Source: Rapana venosa
Taxonomy: Eukaryota > Mollusca > Gastropoda > Neogastropoda > Muricidae
Length of the DNA stretch: 64,000 nucleotides
Direction of reading: 5' to 3'
Assembly: GCA_028751875.1 (NCBI GenBank)
Contig: CM054159.1
Coordinates: forward strand, 2,826,414-2,890,413
Part shown: one piece after another, positions 11,472 through 25,084 of the stretch
Numbering within the stretch: position 1 is the stretch's first letter
Layout of the letters: every line of letters starts with the position of its first letter
The notes under the pieces: model-generated
Database searches by the model: none
Told to the model about the DNA's origin: nothing
The model's input: the letters and a program-made list of their open reading frames with translations, nothing else
Made by a program: the position numbers and the translations under genes

Positions 11472-12892
11472 CTTTCTCTGTGCTTCCACTTGCTCATGCC
11501 GAATCCTCAGGCATTGAAGTACCTAGGACGGGAACAGCCTCCATGATAACTTGATTCTGCACAAAAAATGTGGTGAAGTTTTCCATGGTAAAGTTTCCGT
11601 GAAGAAGGTTTCTGTTGTGAGGATTACCATGAAGTTTTTTGTGGTAAAGTTTATGTGAAGAACTTCGTATTAGCACCAAGAAAACGGAGACAATGTCGCT
11701 CAATGTGAACACACCAGCCCCTGTGAAAGTGAATGGAACTGACCTGCGCCAGACAGACAAGTTCACATACCTTGGCAGCATCATCAAACCAGAGGGCGGC
11801 ACAAAAGAAGACATCCACAACAGACTGGGCAAGGCCAGGAATGTGTTTAGGGAGATGAACAATATCTGGAGATCAACTCAGTACAGCACCAACACCAAGC
11901 TGAAGCTATACCAGAGCTGTGTTGTGTCTACGCTCCTATACGGTTCTGAGTGCTGGAGGATGACGGAAGTGGATCTTACCAAACTTCGATCCTTCTACAC
12001 CATATGCCTGCGAAGAATTCTCCGGATCTTTTGGCCAGAGAAGATCTCCAATGAAGACCTACTACGGAGATGCAGGCAAGAAGACATGGGAACCATCATC
12101 ACCCGAGGAAACAGTGGAAGTGGATTGGGCACATCCTCCGAAGAGACCCACAGTCAACTGCAAGAACAGCATTGCACTGGACCCCAGAAGGAAGGAGAAA
12201 GAAAGGAAGACCAAAAGCAACGTAAAGAAGAACTGTAGAAAGTGAGATGAAGGCAATGCAGCACTCTTGGGGATCAGTGACTAGGTTGGCCCAGGATAGG
12301 CAGGAGTGGAAGCGCTTTGTTGCTGCCCTTCACACCGCTGGGTGTAATGGCTAATGATGATGATGATTATGTGAAGAAGTTTTCTGTGGTGAAGATTTCC
12401 TTGAAGTTCTCTTTGGTAAAGTTTTCTGTGGTGAATTTTTCCATGGTGAAGTTTTCTGTGGAGAAGTATTTTGTGGTGAAATTTTCTTTGGTGAATTTTT
12501 CCATGGTGAAGTTTTCTGAGAAGTTTTCTGTGGATAAGTTTTCTGTGATGAAGTTTCCATGAAGAAGTTTTCTGTGGTGAAGATTTCTGTAGAATGTTCT
12601 GTGGTGAAGTTTTCTGTGGTGAAGTTTTCCATAGTGTCATTTTCCATGGTGCTTTTTGTGGTGTAGTTTTCTGTAGGATTCCCTGGTGTTGTCTTCCGTG
12701 GTGTTGATTTTCCATCATGTTGTTTTCTTAAGTGTTTTCTGTGGAGTCATTTTCCATGGTGTAGTATTCTGCAGCGTAGTATTCAGCGTAGTATTCTGTG
12801 GTGTAGTTTTCTGTGATGATTTTTTTCTGTGGTGTAGCCTTTTATATCAACACTGAACCAACTGGTGTAGTCTTCAATGCCATAAGTGGAGC
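11472..12892 (-). pseudogene. Fused exon B-A, module 10, split by a LINE fragment
   Basis: Exon B starts at 12892; an extra T run near 12820 shifts the frame early. The minisatellite joins exon A in frame: NFTMENFTT continues into FFVQNQVIMEAVPV without a stop. A 704-bp LINE piece (11663-12366) interrupts the repeat; without it and one target copy the exon would be 705 bp, a multiple of three. Confidence 0.6.
11663..12366 (+). mobile_element. 5'-truncated non-LTR retrotransposon (RT C-terminal part) with 12-bp target-site duplication
   Basis: The plus-strand frame from 11663 to about 12110 contains KTETMSLN, FTYLGSII, STLLYGSECWRMT and LRRILRI, typical of the region after the RT palm in LINEs, which act by target-primed reverse transcription. 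A frameshift near 12108 moves the C-terminal part (WKWIGHILRRDPQ) to another frame and a TAA breaks it near 12223. It ends in a TAATGATGATGATGAT 3' tail. Flanks are TTATGTGAAGAA at 11651-11662 and 12367-12378. The endonuclease and RT catalytic core are absent, so it is dead on arrival. Confidence 0.9.
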
Positions 12893-14160
12893 CTGAAACA
12901 GAAAACAAAGCAGTGCCTAATTAACTAACATGTTCAGTGTTAATTCAAATTAATCAGATTTTATGCCATGAAATAGAATGGTAATGTGCCTGTGCCATGC
13001 TATATACTGCCTAAGGAGAGACGCAAAGAGAGAGCAAAAGAGAGACAGAGACAAGAGCAAGAGAGACAGAAAGAGACAAAGAGAGACGGTGAGATGAAGA
13101 AGGGAGGGAGGGAGAGAGAATGACAAACACACAGGGAGTAGCAAAGACTTGCATTGTGCTTATGGTCTAGCCACTAAACCTACAACCCACCCCTCTTAAT
13201 CCCCCAACGTTACAAAGTATGATCAGTGAGACAGTGCAAATTCTTTAGAACTCCCAGAATGTTAAGCTGAGGAACACCCAACAGCAACAACAAACATACA
13301 CCACTTACCTTTCTATATGATACCACTTGCTCGTGCCGCATCCTCAGGCATTGAAGTACTTAGGACGGGAACAGCCTTCATGATAGCTTGATTCTGCACA
13401 AAATAGTGAAATTGAAAATTACCTATGTCCATGCACGTACGCACACACACACGCACGCTCAATCACACACACAAGCACAGACATGGGGAACAGACAAGCC
13501 TGGTGGTTAATGCATTGTGCATTGCCATCATAATCTGGTGACAGGGGTTCGAATCCCAGCCAAGGGGATTTTTCCTTGTTCTTGTGGCAACTTGTCTCCT
13601 CAAAGAGTGCAGCCGAAATATCCAGCAAAAAAATCTGCAGTCATTGAACGTAGCATACGAGACAAGACTAAACCAGACCAGACCAGACCACACCAGATGA
13701 GATGAGAAGGTAAAATGAATGAGGCAAGACATGACAATTAAAAGGAAACACAGAAGAAAGATATCTAATAGAGTCCTGTACTTCCTTTCTTATCCTGAAA
13801 AAATTTAGTAGAAATGTGACTGTGGTCTGCGCCATGCTATATACTGCCCAAGGAGGGAGGCAAAGAGAGAAAGAGTGAGAGAGAGAGACAGAGACAACAG
13901 CAAGAGAGATAGAAAGAGACAAAGAGAGAAACTGCAGGGAAAAAAGATAGGGAGGGAGAGAGAATGACAAACACACAGTGAGAAACAAAGACTTATATTG
14001 TGCTTATGGTCTAGCCACCAAACCTACAACCTCCCCCCCCCCTCCCTTTCTCAATCACCCCACGTTAGAAAGTATGATCAGTGAGACTGTGCAAATTCTT
14101 TAGAACTCCCAGAATGTTAAGCTGAAAAATACCCAACAACAACAGACATACACTTCTTAC

Positions 14161-14867
14161 CTTTCTGTGTGCTTCTACTTGCTCGTGCCGCATCCTCAGG
14201 CATTGAAGTACCTAGGACGGGAACAGCCTCCATGACAATTTGATTCTGCACAAAAAATGTGGTGCAGTTTTCCATGGTAAAGTTTCTGTGAAGAAATTTT
14301 CTGTTGTGAAGATTACCATGAAGTTTTATGAGGTAAAGTCTATGTAAAGAAGTTTTCTGTGGTGAAGATTTCCTTGAAGTTTTCTGTGGTGAAGTTTTCT
14401 GTGGTGAAGTTTTCCATGGTGAAGTTTTCTGTGGAGAAGTGTTTTGTGGTGAAATTGTCTGTGGTGAATTTTTCCATGGTTAAGTTTTCTGTGGAGAAGT
14501 TTTCTGTGATGAAGATTTCCATGACATTTTCTGTGATGAAGTTTCCGAAAAGAAGTTTTCGTTGGTGAAGATTTCTGTGGTGAAGTTTTCTGTGGTGAAG
14601 TTTTCTGTAGTGTCATTTTCCATGGTGCTTTTTGTGGTGTAGTTTTCTGTAGTATTCCCTGGTGCTGTCTTCTGTGGTGTTGATTTTCCATCATGTTGTT
14701 TTCTGAAGTGTTTTCTGTAGAGTCATTTTCCATGGTGTAGTATTTTGCAGCGTAGTATTCAGCGTAGTATTTTGTGGTGTAGTTTTCTGAGATGATGTTT
14801 TCTGTGGTGTAGCCTTTCATACCATTACTGAACCAACTGGTGTAGTCTTCCATGCCATAAGTGGAAC
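14161..14867 (-). pseudogene. Fused exon B-A, module 12
   Basis: Exon B opens with MEDYTSWFSNGMKGYTTEN and stays open for about 175 codons to 14326, drifting from the ENYTT frame into KTSPQ and KLHHR frames through 14- or 16-bp units. It then joins exon A (14161-14245). Total length 707. Acceptor is present. Confidence 0.55.
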
Positions 14868-15827
14868 CTGGAATAGAAAAAAAAGCAGTGCCTAATTAAT
14901 TAACATGTTCAGTGTTAATTCAAATTAATCAGATTTTTATGGCATGAAATAGCATGGTAATGTGCCTGCGCCATGCTATATACTGCCTAAGGACAGAAGC
15001 AAAGAGAGAGGCAGAGACAAGAGCAAGAGAGACAGAAAGAGACAAAGAGAGACAGTGGGATGAAGAAGGGAGGGAGGGAGAGAGAATAACAAACACACAG
15101 GGAGTAACAAAGACTTACATTGTGCTTATAGTCTAGCTACTAAACCTATAACCTACCCCTCTTAATCCCCCCATGTTACAACGTATGATCAGTGAGACAG
15201 TGCAAATTCTTTAGAACTCCCAGAATAACCAACAGCAACAACAAACATACACCTCTTACCTTTCTGTGTGCTTCCACTTGCTCGTGCCCCATCCTCAGGC
15301 ATTGAAGTACCTAGGAGAAGGAACAGCCTCCATGATAGCTTGATTCTGCACAAAAAAGTGAAATTGAAAATTACCTATGTGCACGAACGTACACACACAC
15401 ACACACACACGCACACTCAATCACACACACAAGCACAGACATGGGGAACAGACAAGCGTGGTGGTTAATGCATTGTGCATTGCCAACATGATCTGGTGAC
15501 AGGGGTTTGAATCCCAGCCAAAGGGATTTTTCCTTGTTCTTGTGGCAACTTGCTCTCCTCAAAGAGTGCAGCCCAAATATCCAGCAAAAAAAATCTGCAG
15601 TCACTGAAATGTAGCATATGAGACAAGACAAAACCAGACCAGACCAGACCAGATGAGATGAGAAGGTAAAATGACTGACGCAAGACATGACAATTAAGAG
15701 GAAAGACAGAAAAAAAGATATCTAATAGAGTCCTGTACTTCCTTTCTTCACCTGAAAGAATGTAGTGGAAATGTGACTGTGGCTTGTGCCATGCTATATA
15801 CTGCCCAAGGAGGAAGCAAAGAGAGAG

Positions 15828-15931
<104 letters not shown>

Positions 15932-16209
15932 GGAGACAGAGACAACAGCAAGAGAGACAGAAAGAGACAAAGAGAGAAACTGCGGGGAAAAAAGATAGGG
16001 AGGGAGAGAGAATGACAAACACACAGTAAAAAACAAAGACTTATATTGTGTTTATGGTCTAGCCACTAAACCCACAACCCCCCACCCCTCCCTTTCTCAA
16101 TCCCCCCACGTTACAAAGTATGATCAGTGAGACTGTGCAAATTCTTTAGAACTCCCAGAATGTTAAGCTGAGAAATACCCAACAACAACAACAGACATAC
16201 ACCTTCTAC

Positions 16210-16887
16210 CTTTCTGTGTGCTTCCACTTGCCCGTGCCGCATCCTCAGGCATTGAAGTACCTAGGACGGGAACAGCCTCCATGATAACTTGATTCTGCAC
16301 AAAAAATGTGGTGCAATTTTCCATGGTAAAGTTTCCGTGAAGAAGTTTTGTGTTGTGAAGATTACCATAAAGTTTTCTGTGGTAAAGTTTATGTGAAGAA
16401 GTTTTGTGTGGTGAAGATTTCCTTGAAGTTCTCTTTGGTGAAGTTTTCTGTAGTGAAGTTTTCCATGGTGAAGTTTTCTGTAGAGAAGTGTTTTGTGGTG
16501 AAATTTTCTGTGGTGAATTCTTTCATGGTGAAGTTTTCTGAGAAGTTTTCTGTGGATAAGTTTTCTGTGATGAAGTTTCCGTGAAGAAATTTTCTTTTGT
16601 GAAGATTTCTGTGAAATGTTTTGTGGTGAAGTTTTCTGTGGTGAAGTTTTCTGTAGTGTCATTTTCCATGGTGCTTTTTGTGGTGTAGTTTTCTGTAGGA
16701 TTCCCTGGCGCTGTCTTCTGTGGTGTTGATTTTCCATCTTGTCGTTTTCTGAAGTGTTTTCTTTGGAGTCATTTTCCATGGTGTAGTATTCTGCAGCGTT
16801 AGTTTTCTGAGAGGATGTTTTCTGTGGCGTAGCCTTTCATACCATTACTGAACCAACTGGTGTAGTCTTCCATGCCATTAGTGGAGC
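16210..16887 (-). pseudogene. Fused exon B-A, module 14
   Basis: Length 678 is a multiple of three, but the 5' segment has a local deletion near 16797-16805 that puts a TAA after TENILSEN. Another frame stays open from 16779 into exon A out of register. The exon A acceptor is present. Confidence 0.5.
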
Positions 16888-17429
16888 CTGGAATAGAAAA
16901 AAAAAAGTGCCTAATTAATTAACATGTTCAGTGTTAATTCAAAATAATCAGATTTTTATGGCATGAAATAGCATGGTAATGTGCCTGCGCCATGCTATAT
17001 ACTGCCAAAGGAGAGAGGCAAAGAGAGAGTAAGAGAGAGACAGAGACAAGAGCAATAGAGACAGAAAAAGACAAAGAAAGACAGTGAGATGAAGAAGGGA
17101 GACAGGGAGAGAGAATGACAAACACACAGAAAGTAACAAAGACTTATATTGTGCTTATGGTCTAGCCACTAATCTTACAACGCACCCGTCTTAATCCCCC
17201 CACGTTACAACGTATGATCAGTGAGACAGTGCAAATTCTTTAGAACTCGCAGAATGTTAAGCTGAGGAGTAACCAACAGCAACAACAAAAATACACCTCT
17301 TACCTTTCTGTGTGCTTCCACTTTCTCGTGCCACATCCTCAGGCATTGAAGTACCTAGGACAGGAACAGCCTCCATGGTAGCTTGATTCTGCACAAAAAA
17401 ATGAAATTTAAAATTACCTATGTGCACGC

Positions 17430-18430
17430 ACGTACACACACACACGTTTTTTTGTGTTTTTTTTTTTTTTTCCTCGTCTAATATCACTGAGAGTGAACAG
17501 AAACCGAAAAAATCGAAAGACAAAAACCAACAACACACACCACGCCCAATCAAAACACACAAGCAAAAAAACAGGGGGAACAGAAGAGCTTGGTGGTTAG
17601 AGTATTGGGGAAATTGGGGCCATCAGTTTCGGGTGACGGGGGTTTCGAACCCCACCAAAAGGGGTTTTTTCCCTTTTTGTTTTTTGTGGCTTTTTGTCCC
17701 TCAAAGAGAAACACCCCAAAAAAACCCGAAAAAAAAACTGCATCACTAAAAACTACATACAAGACTAAACCAAAACCAACCACAAACCCAGATGAGATGA
17801 AAAATTAAATTTAAATGAGTCAAAAACATAAACAATTAAAAGGGAAAAAACAGAAAAAAGATATCTAAAAAGATCCTGTACTTCCTTTTCCCCCCTGAAA
17901 GAATGTTGTAGAAATTTTACAGTGGTTTTTCACCCTGCTATATAAAAGCCCCAAAAAAGGGGGGCAAAGAGAGAGAGAGGGGAGAAAGAGAAACAGAGAC
18001 AAAAGCAAGAAAAAACAGAAAAGACAAAGAGAGAAACCCCAGGGAAAAAAGATAGGAGAGAGAGAGAATGACAAACACACAGGTGGGAAAAAAGACTTTT
18101 ATTTTGCTTATGGTCTAGCTACTAAACTTTTCAACCCCCCTCCCTCCCTTTCTCAAAACCCCCCACTTACAAAGTAAAGATCAGTGAGACTGTGCAAATT
18201 TTAGAACCCCCCCCAAAAATTTTTTGCTGAGAAATACCCAACAACAAAAACAACAGACATACCCTTAAACCTTTCCCGGGGTGCTTTCCCCTTGCCCCCG
18301 TGCGCATCCCCAGGGATTGAAGTACCTAGGAACCCGGGGAAAAACCTCCCCTTTATAACTTTTTTCTGCACAAAAAAAGTTGGGAAAGTTTTTTCCCTGG
18401 GAAAGGTTTTCCCTAAGAATTTTTTTGTTG
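17430..18430. other. Corrupted stretch of module 15-16 with homopolymer-type errors
   Basis: Compared with the same intron in other modules, this stretch has many lengthened or merged homopolymers: GGGGAAATTGGGGCC replaces GAGCATTGTGCATTGCC, GGGGGTTTCGAACCCC replaces GGGGTTCGAATCCC, and runs of C, A and T appear throughout. The flanking modules are clean. The pattern fits uncorrected long-read consensus or a collapsed repeat better than natural mutation. Annotations here are unreliable. Confidence 0.75.
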
Positions 18431-19332
18431 TGAAATTACCATGAAGTTTTCGGTGGTAAAGTTTATGTGAAGAAGTTTTGTGTGGAGAAGATTTCCTTGA
18501 AGTTCTCTTTGGTGAAGTTTTCTGTGGTGCAGTTTTCCATGGTGAAGTTTTCTGTAAAGAAGTGTTTTGTGGTGATAATTTCTGTGGTGAATTTTTCCAT
18601 GTTGAATTTTTCTGAGAATTTTTCTGTGGAGAAGTTTTCTGTGATGAAGTTTCCATGAAGAAGTTTTCTGTTGTGAAGATTACCATGAAGTTTTTGGTGG
18701 TATAGTTTATGTGAAGAAGTTTTCTGTGGTGAAGATTTCCTTGAAGTTCTCTTTGGTGAAGTTTTCTGTGGAGAAGTGTTTTGTGGTGAAATTTTCTGTG
18801 GTGAATTTTTCCATCGTGAAGTTTTCTGAGAAGTTTTCTGTGGATAAGTTTTCTGTGAAGAAGTTTTCATGAAGAAGTTTTCCGTGGTGAAGTTTTCTGT
18901 GGAGAAGTGATTTGTGGTGAAATTTTCTGTGGTGAATTTTTCCATGGTGAAGTTTTCTGAGAAGTTTTCTTTGGATAAGTTTTCTGTGATGAAGTTTTCA
19001 TGAAGAAGTTTTCCGTGGTGAAGATTACTGTGAAATGTTCTGTGGTGAAGTTTTCTGTGGTGAAGTTTTCCGTAGTGTCATTTTCCATGGTGCTTTTTGT
19101 GATGTACTTTTCTGTAGGATTCTATTGTGCTGTCTTCCGTGGTGTTGATTTTCCATCATGTTGTTTTCTGAAGTGTTTTCTGTGGAGTCATTTTCCATGG
19201 TGTAGTATTTTGCAGCGTAGTATTCAGTGTAGTATTCTGTGGAGTAGTTTTCTGTGATGATGTTTTATGTGGTGTAGCCTTTCATACCATCACTGAACCA
19301 ACTGGTGTAGTCTTCCATGCAATTAGTGGCGC
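18281..19332 (-). pseudogene. Fused exon B-A, module 16, with internally duplicated minisatellite
   Basis: Exon B begins at 19332 (first codons changed; acceptor TTCCAG kept). The repeat contains an internal duplication of about 240 bp marked by two GAAGATTACCATGAAG-type segments near 18430 and 18675. Its exon A end lies in the corrupted stretch. Confidence 0.5.
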
Positions 19333-20598
19333 CTGGAATAGAAAACAAAGCAGTGCCTAATTAATTAACATGTTCAGTGTTAATTCAAATCAATCAGATT
19401 TTTATGGCATGAAATAGCATAGTAATGTGCCTGCGTCATGCTATATACTGCCTAAGGAGAAGGGCAAAGAGAGAGTAAGAGAGAGACAGAGACAAAAGCC
19501 AGGGAGACCTAAAGAGACAAAGAGAGACAGTGAGATGAAGAAGGGAAGGAGGGAGAGAGAATGACAAACACACAGGGCGTAACAAAGACTTACATTTTGC
19601 TTATGGTCAAGCTACTAAACCTACAACCCACCCCTCTTAATCCCCAAACGTTACAAAGTATGATCAGTGAAACAGTGCAAATTCTTTAAAACTCCCAGAA
19701 TGTTAAGCTGAGGAACACCCAACAGCAACAACAAACATACACCTCTTACCTTTCTGTGTCATTCCACTTGCTCGTGCCGCATCCTCAGGCATTGAAGTAC
19801 CTAGGACGGGAACAGCCTCCATGATAGCTTGATTCTGCACAAAAAAGTGAAATTTAAAATTACCTATGTGCACGCACGCACGCACACACACACGCACGCT
19901 CACTCACACACACAAGCACAGACAGGGGAACAGAAGAGCCTGGTGGTTAGAGTATTGTGCATTGCCATCATGATCTGGTGACAGGGGTTCGAATCCCAGC
20001 CAAGGGGATTTTTCCTTGTTCTTGTGGCAACTTGTCTCCTCAAAGAGTGCAGCCCAAATATCCAGCAAAAAAATCTGAAGTCACTGAACGTAGCATACGA
20101 GACAAGACTAAACCAGACCAGACCACACCAAATGAGATAAGAGGGTGAAATGAATGAGGCAAGACATGACAATTAAAAGGAAAGAAAGAAAAAAAGATAT
20201 CTAATAGAGTCCTGTACTTCCTTTCCTCACCTGAATGAATGTAGTAGAAATATGACTGTGGTCTGCGCCATGCTATATACTGCCCAAGGAGGGAGGCAAA
20301 GAGAGAGAGAGTGAGAGAGAGAGAGAAGCAGAGACAACAGCAAGAGAGACAGAAAGAGACAAAGAGAGAAACTGCAGGGAAAAAATATAAGGAGGAAGAG
20401 AGAATGACAAACACACAGTGAGAAACAAAGACTTTTATTGTGCTTATGGTCTAACCACTAAACCTACAACCCCCCACCCCTCCCTTTCTCAATCCCCCCA
20501 CGTTAGAAAGTATGATCAGTGAGACTGTGCAAATTCTTTAGAACTCCAAGAATGTTAAGCTGAGCAATACCCAATAACAACAGACATACACCTCTAAC

Positions 20599-21891
20599 CT
20601 TTTTGTGTGCTTCCACTTGCTCTTGCCGCATCCTCAGGCATTGAAGTACCTAGGACGGGTACAGCCTCCATGATAACTTGATTCTGCACAAAAAGTGTGG
20701 TGCAGTTTTCCATGGTAAAGTTTCCGTGAAGAAGTTTGTGTTGTGAAGATTACCATGAAGTTTTCGGTGCTAAAGTTTATATGAAGATTTCTGTGGTGAA
20801 GATTTTGGTGAAGTTTTCTGTGGAGAAGTGTTTTGTGGTGATAATTTCTGTGGTGATATTTTCCATAGTGAAGTTTTCTGAGAAGTTTTCTGTGGAACAG
20901 TTTTCTGTGATGAAGTTTCCATGAAGAAGTTTTCTGTTGTGAAGATTACCATGAAGTTTTCTGTGGTAAAGTTTATGTGAAGAAGTTTTCTGTGGTGAAG
21001 ATTTCCTTGAAGTTCTCTTTGGTGAAGTTTTCTGTGGTGAAGTTTTCCATGGTGAAGTTTTCTGTGGAGAAGTGTTTTGTGGTGAAATTTTCTGTGGTGA
21101 ATTTTTCCATGGTGAAGTTTTCTGAGAAGTTTTCTGTGGAGAAGTTTTCTGTGATGAAGTTTTCATGAAGAAGTTTTCTGTTGTGAAGACTACCATGAAG
21201 TTTTCTGTGGTAAAGTTTATGTGAAGAAGTTTTATGTGGTGAAGATTTCCTTGAAGTTCTCTTTGGTGAAGTTTTCTGTGGAGAAGTGTTCTGTGGTGAA
21301 ATTTATGGCGGTGAATTTTTCCATGGTGAAGTTTTCTGAGAAGTTTTCTGTGGATAAGTTTTCTGTGGATAAGTTTTCTGTGATGAAGTTTTCATGAAGG
21401 AGTTTTCCGTGGTGAAGATTACTGTAAAATGTTCTCTGGTGAAATGTTCTGTGGTGAAGTTTTCTGTGGTGAAGTTTTCCCTAGTGAAGTTTTCTATGGA
21501 GAAGTTTTTTGTGGTGAAATTTTCTATGGTGAAGTTTTCAATGGTAAAGATATTTTCTGTGGAGAAGATTTTTGTGATAAAGTTTCCGTGAAGAAGTTTG
21601 CTGTGGTGAGGATTTCCGTGACATTTTCTCCGTTATGTTATTTTCCTTGGTGTTTTTTGTGGTGTACTTTTCCGTAGGTTTCCCTGGTGCTGTATTCTGT
21701 GGTGTTGATTTTCCATCATGTCTTTTTCTGCGGTGTTTTCTGTGAAGTCATTTTCCATGGTGTAGAATTCTGCAACTGGTATTCAGCGTAGTATTTTGTG
21801 GTGTAGTTTTCTGTGATTATGTTTTCTGTGGTGTAGCCTTTCATACCATCATTGAACTAATTGGTGTAGTCTTCCATGCTATAAGTGGAGC
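20599..21891 (-). pseudogene. Fused exon B-A, module 18, with triplicated internal block
   Basis: The longest fused copy (1293 bp). The minisatellite contains three successive blocks of about 205-245 bp, each beginning near GAAGATTACCATGAAG (about 20742, 20940, 21184). The 5' segment carries a stop (TAG where W is coded elsewhere, near 21858). Acceptor is intact. Confidence 0.55.
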
Positions 21892-22782
21892 CTGGAATAG
21901 AAAAAAAAGCAGTGCCTAATTTATTAACATGTTCAGTGTTAATTCATATTAATCTGATTTTTATGGCATTAAATAGCATGGTATTGTGCCTGCGCCATGC
22001 TATATACTGCCTAAAGATAAAGAAAGAGAGAGTAAGAGAGTAACAGAGACAAGAGCAAGAGAGACAGAAAGAGACAACGAGAGAAATTGAGGGGAAAGAA
22101 GGGAGGGAGGGAGGGAGAGAGAATAACAAACACAAAGGGAGAGACAAAGACTTACATTGTGCTTATGTTCTAACCACTAGACCTACAATGCCGCCCTCTG
22201 AATCCCACCATGTTACAAAGTATGATCAGTGAGACAGTGCAAATTCTTTAGAACTCCCAGAATATTAAGCTGAGGAACACACAACAACAACAGACATACT
22301 CCTCTTACCTTTCTGTGTGCTTCCACTCACTCGTGCCGCATCCTCAGGCATTGAAGTACCTAGTACGGGAACAGCCTCCATGTTAGCTTGATTCTGCACA
22401 GAAAAGTGAAATTTTAAATAGCATATGTCCACGCACGCACGCACGCATGCACACACACACGCATGCCTACTCACACACACAAGCACAGACAGGGGGAACA
22501 CAATAGTCTGGTGGTTAGAGCATTGTGCTTTTCCCTCATGATCTGGTGACAGGGGTTCGAATCCCAGTCAAGAGGATTTTTTCTTTTTCTTTGGGCAACT
22601 TACTCTCCTCAAAAAGTGCAGGTCAAATATTAGGTAGAAAATCTGTAGTTACTGAATGTAGCATATGAGACAAGACCAAACCAGATGAGATGAGAAGGCA
22701 AAAGGAGTGAGGAAAGACACAACAATTAAAAGGAAAGACAGAAAAAAGATATGTAATAGAGTCCTGTAGTTCCCTTCTTTAC

Positions 22783-23568
22783 CTGAAAGAATGTAGTAGA
22801 AATCTGACTGTGGCTTGACTGGTACGTCAAGTCTTGCACAGCATGGGTGACTTGACTGCTGTTGTCTTCTACAGGATACTTTTCTCTGCTACAGTCTTTC
22901 AAGACATAGTTTTGTGTGGTGAATTTTTGTGTGGTGAAGTTTTCCTTTCGTGAAATTTCCTGTGGAGAATTTTTCTGTGGTGAAGTTTCCATGAAGAAGT
23001 TTTCTGTTGTAAAGATTACCATGAGGTTTTCTGTGCTAACGTTTATGTGAAGAAATTTTCTGTGGTGAAGATGTCCTTAAGTTTTCTTTGGTGAAGTTTT
23101 TCTGTGGTGAAATTTTCTGTGAAGAAGTGTTTTTTGGTGAAGTTTTCTGTGATGAATTTTTCCATGGTGTAGTTTTCCATGGTGAAGTTTTCTGTGGAGA
23201 AGTTTTCTGTGATGAAGTTTCCCTGAAGAAGTTTTTTTCTGTGGTGAAGATTTCCGTGACATTTTCTGTGGTGAAGATTTCTGTGGTGAAGTTTTCCGTA
23301 GTGTCATTTTCCATGGTATTTTTTGTGGTGTATTTTTCCGTAGGTTTCCCTGGTGCTGTCTTCCGTGTTGTTGATTTTCCATCAAGACATTTTCTGCAGT
23401 GTTTTCTGAGGAGTCATTTTCCTTGGTGTAGAACTCTGCAACGTAGTATTCAGCATAGTATTTTGTGGTGTAGTTTTCTGTGATGATGTTTTCTGTGGTG
23501 TAGCCTTTCATACCATCACTGAACCAACTGGTGTAGTCTTCCATGCCATAAGTGGAGCCTGGAATACA
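22783..23568 (-). pseudogene. Exon B, full copy of module 19
   Basis: The 5' segment with MEDYTSWFSDGMKGYTTEN is open for about 155 codons to 23077. The unique tail with KYPVEDNSSQVTH is open to the donor in another frame (from 23022). Acceptor reads TATTCCAG, donor GTAAAG. Length 786 is a multiple of three, which does not fit the required 2 modulo 3. Confidence 0.55.
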
Positions 23569-23983
23569 AAAAAAGCAGTGCCTAATTAAATTACGTGTTC
23601 AGTGTTAATTCAGTTAATCAGATTTTTGTGGCATGAAATAGCAGAGTATTGTGCCTATGCAATGCTATATACTGCCTAAGGAGAGCAGCAGAGAGAGAAA
23701 GAGAGTAAGAGAGAGACAAAAACAAGAGCAAGAGAGACAGAAAGAGACAAAGAGAGAACATGAGGGGAAAAAAGATAAGGAGGGAGAGAGAATGACAAAC
23801 ACACAGGGTGAAACAAAGACTTACATTGTGCCTATGGTCTAACAACTAGCCTAACAACCCACCCCTCTCAATCCCCCCACGTTATAATGTATGATCAGTG
23901 ACACAGTGGAAATTCTTTAGAACTCCCAGATTGATAAGCTGAGTAACACCCAACTGCAGCAACAACAGACACAGTCCTCTTAC

Positions 23984-24656
23984 CTTTCTGTGTGCTTCCA
24001 CTTGCTTGTGCCGCATCCTCAGGCATTGAAGTACCTAGGACGGGAACAGCCTCCATGATAGCTTGATTCTGCACAAAAAAGTGGTAAAGTTTTCCATGGT
24101 GAAATTTCCTGTGGATAAATTTTCTGTGGTGAAGTTTCCGTGAAGAAGTTTTCTGTTGTGAAGATTATCATGAAGTTTTCTGTGGTAAATTTATGTGAAG
24201 AAGTTTTCTTTGATGAAGATTTCCTTGAAGTTTTCTGTGGAGAAGTGTTAAGTGGTGAAGTTTTCTGTGGTGAAGTTTTCTGTGAGGTTTTCTGTGGAGA
24301 AGTTTTCTGTGATGAAGTTTCCCTGAAGAAATTTTTCTGTGGTGAAGATTTCCGTGACATTTTCTGTGGTGAAGATTTCTGTGGTGAAGTTTTCCGTAGT
24401 GTCATTTTCCATGGTGTTTTTTGTGGTGTAGTTTTCCGTAGGTTTCCCTGGTGCTGTCTTCCGTGGTGTTCATTTTCCGTCATGTCGTTTTCTGTAGTGT
24501 TTTTCTGTGAAGTCATTTTCCATGGTGTAGAATTCTGCAACGTAGTATTCAGCGTAGTATTCTGTGGTGTAGTCTCTGTGATAATGTTTTCTGTGGTGTA
24601 GCCTTTCATACCATCACTGAACCAACTGGTGTAGTCTTCCATGGCATAAGTGAAGC
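23984..24656 (-). pseudogene. Fused exon B-A, module 20, longest open exon-B frame
   Basis: One minus-strand frame runs without a stop for about 207 codons from MEDYTSWFSDGMKGYTTEN through the repeat and into exon A, but enters A out of register, so the A peptide is not produced. A one-base loss near 24572 (GTAGTCTCTGTG) shifts the NYTTE section into NTTLQ-type codons. Length 673 is 1 modulo 3. Confidence 0.55.
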
Positions 24657-25084
24657 CTGGAATAGAAAAAAAAGCAGTGCCTAATTAATTAACATGTTCA
24701 GTGTTAATTTAAGTTAATCAGATTTTTATGGCATGAAATAGCACGGTATTGTGCCTGAGCAATGCTATATACTGCCCAAAGATAGAGGCAGAGAGAGAAA
24801 AAGAGTAAGAGAGAGACAAAAACAAGAGCAAGAGAGACAGAAAGAGACAAAGAGAGAAACTGAGGGGAAAAAAGATAGGGAGGGAGAGAGAATGACAAAC
24901 ACACAGTTTGAAACAAAGACTTACATTATGCGTATGGTCTAACAACTAGTCCAACAACCCACCCCTCTCAATCCCCCACGTTACAAAGTATGATCAGTGA
25001 GACAGTGCAAATTCTTGAGAACTCCCAGAATGATAAGCTGAGGAACACCCAACAGCAGCAATAGCAGACACACACTCCTCTTAC

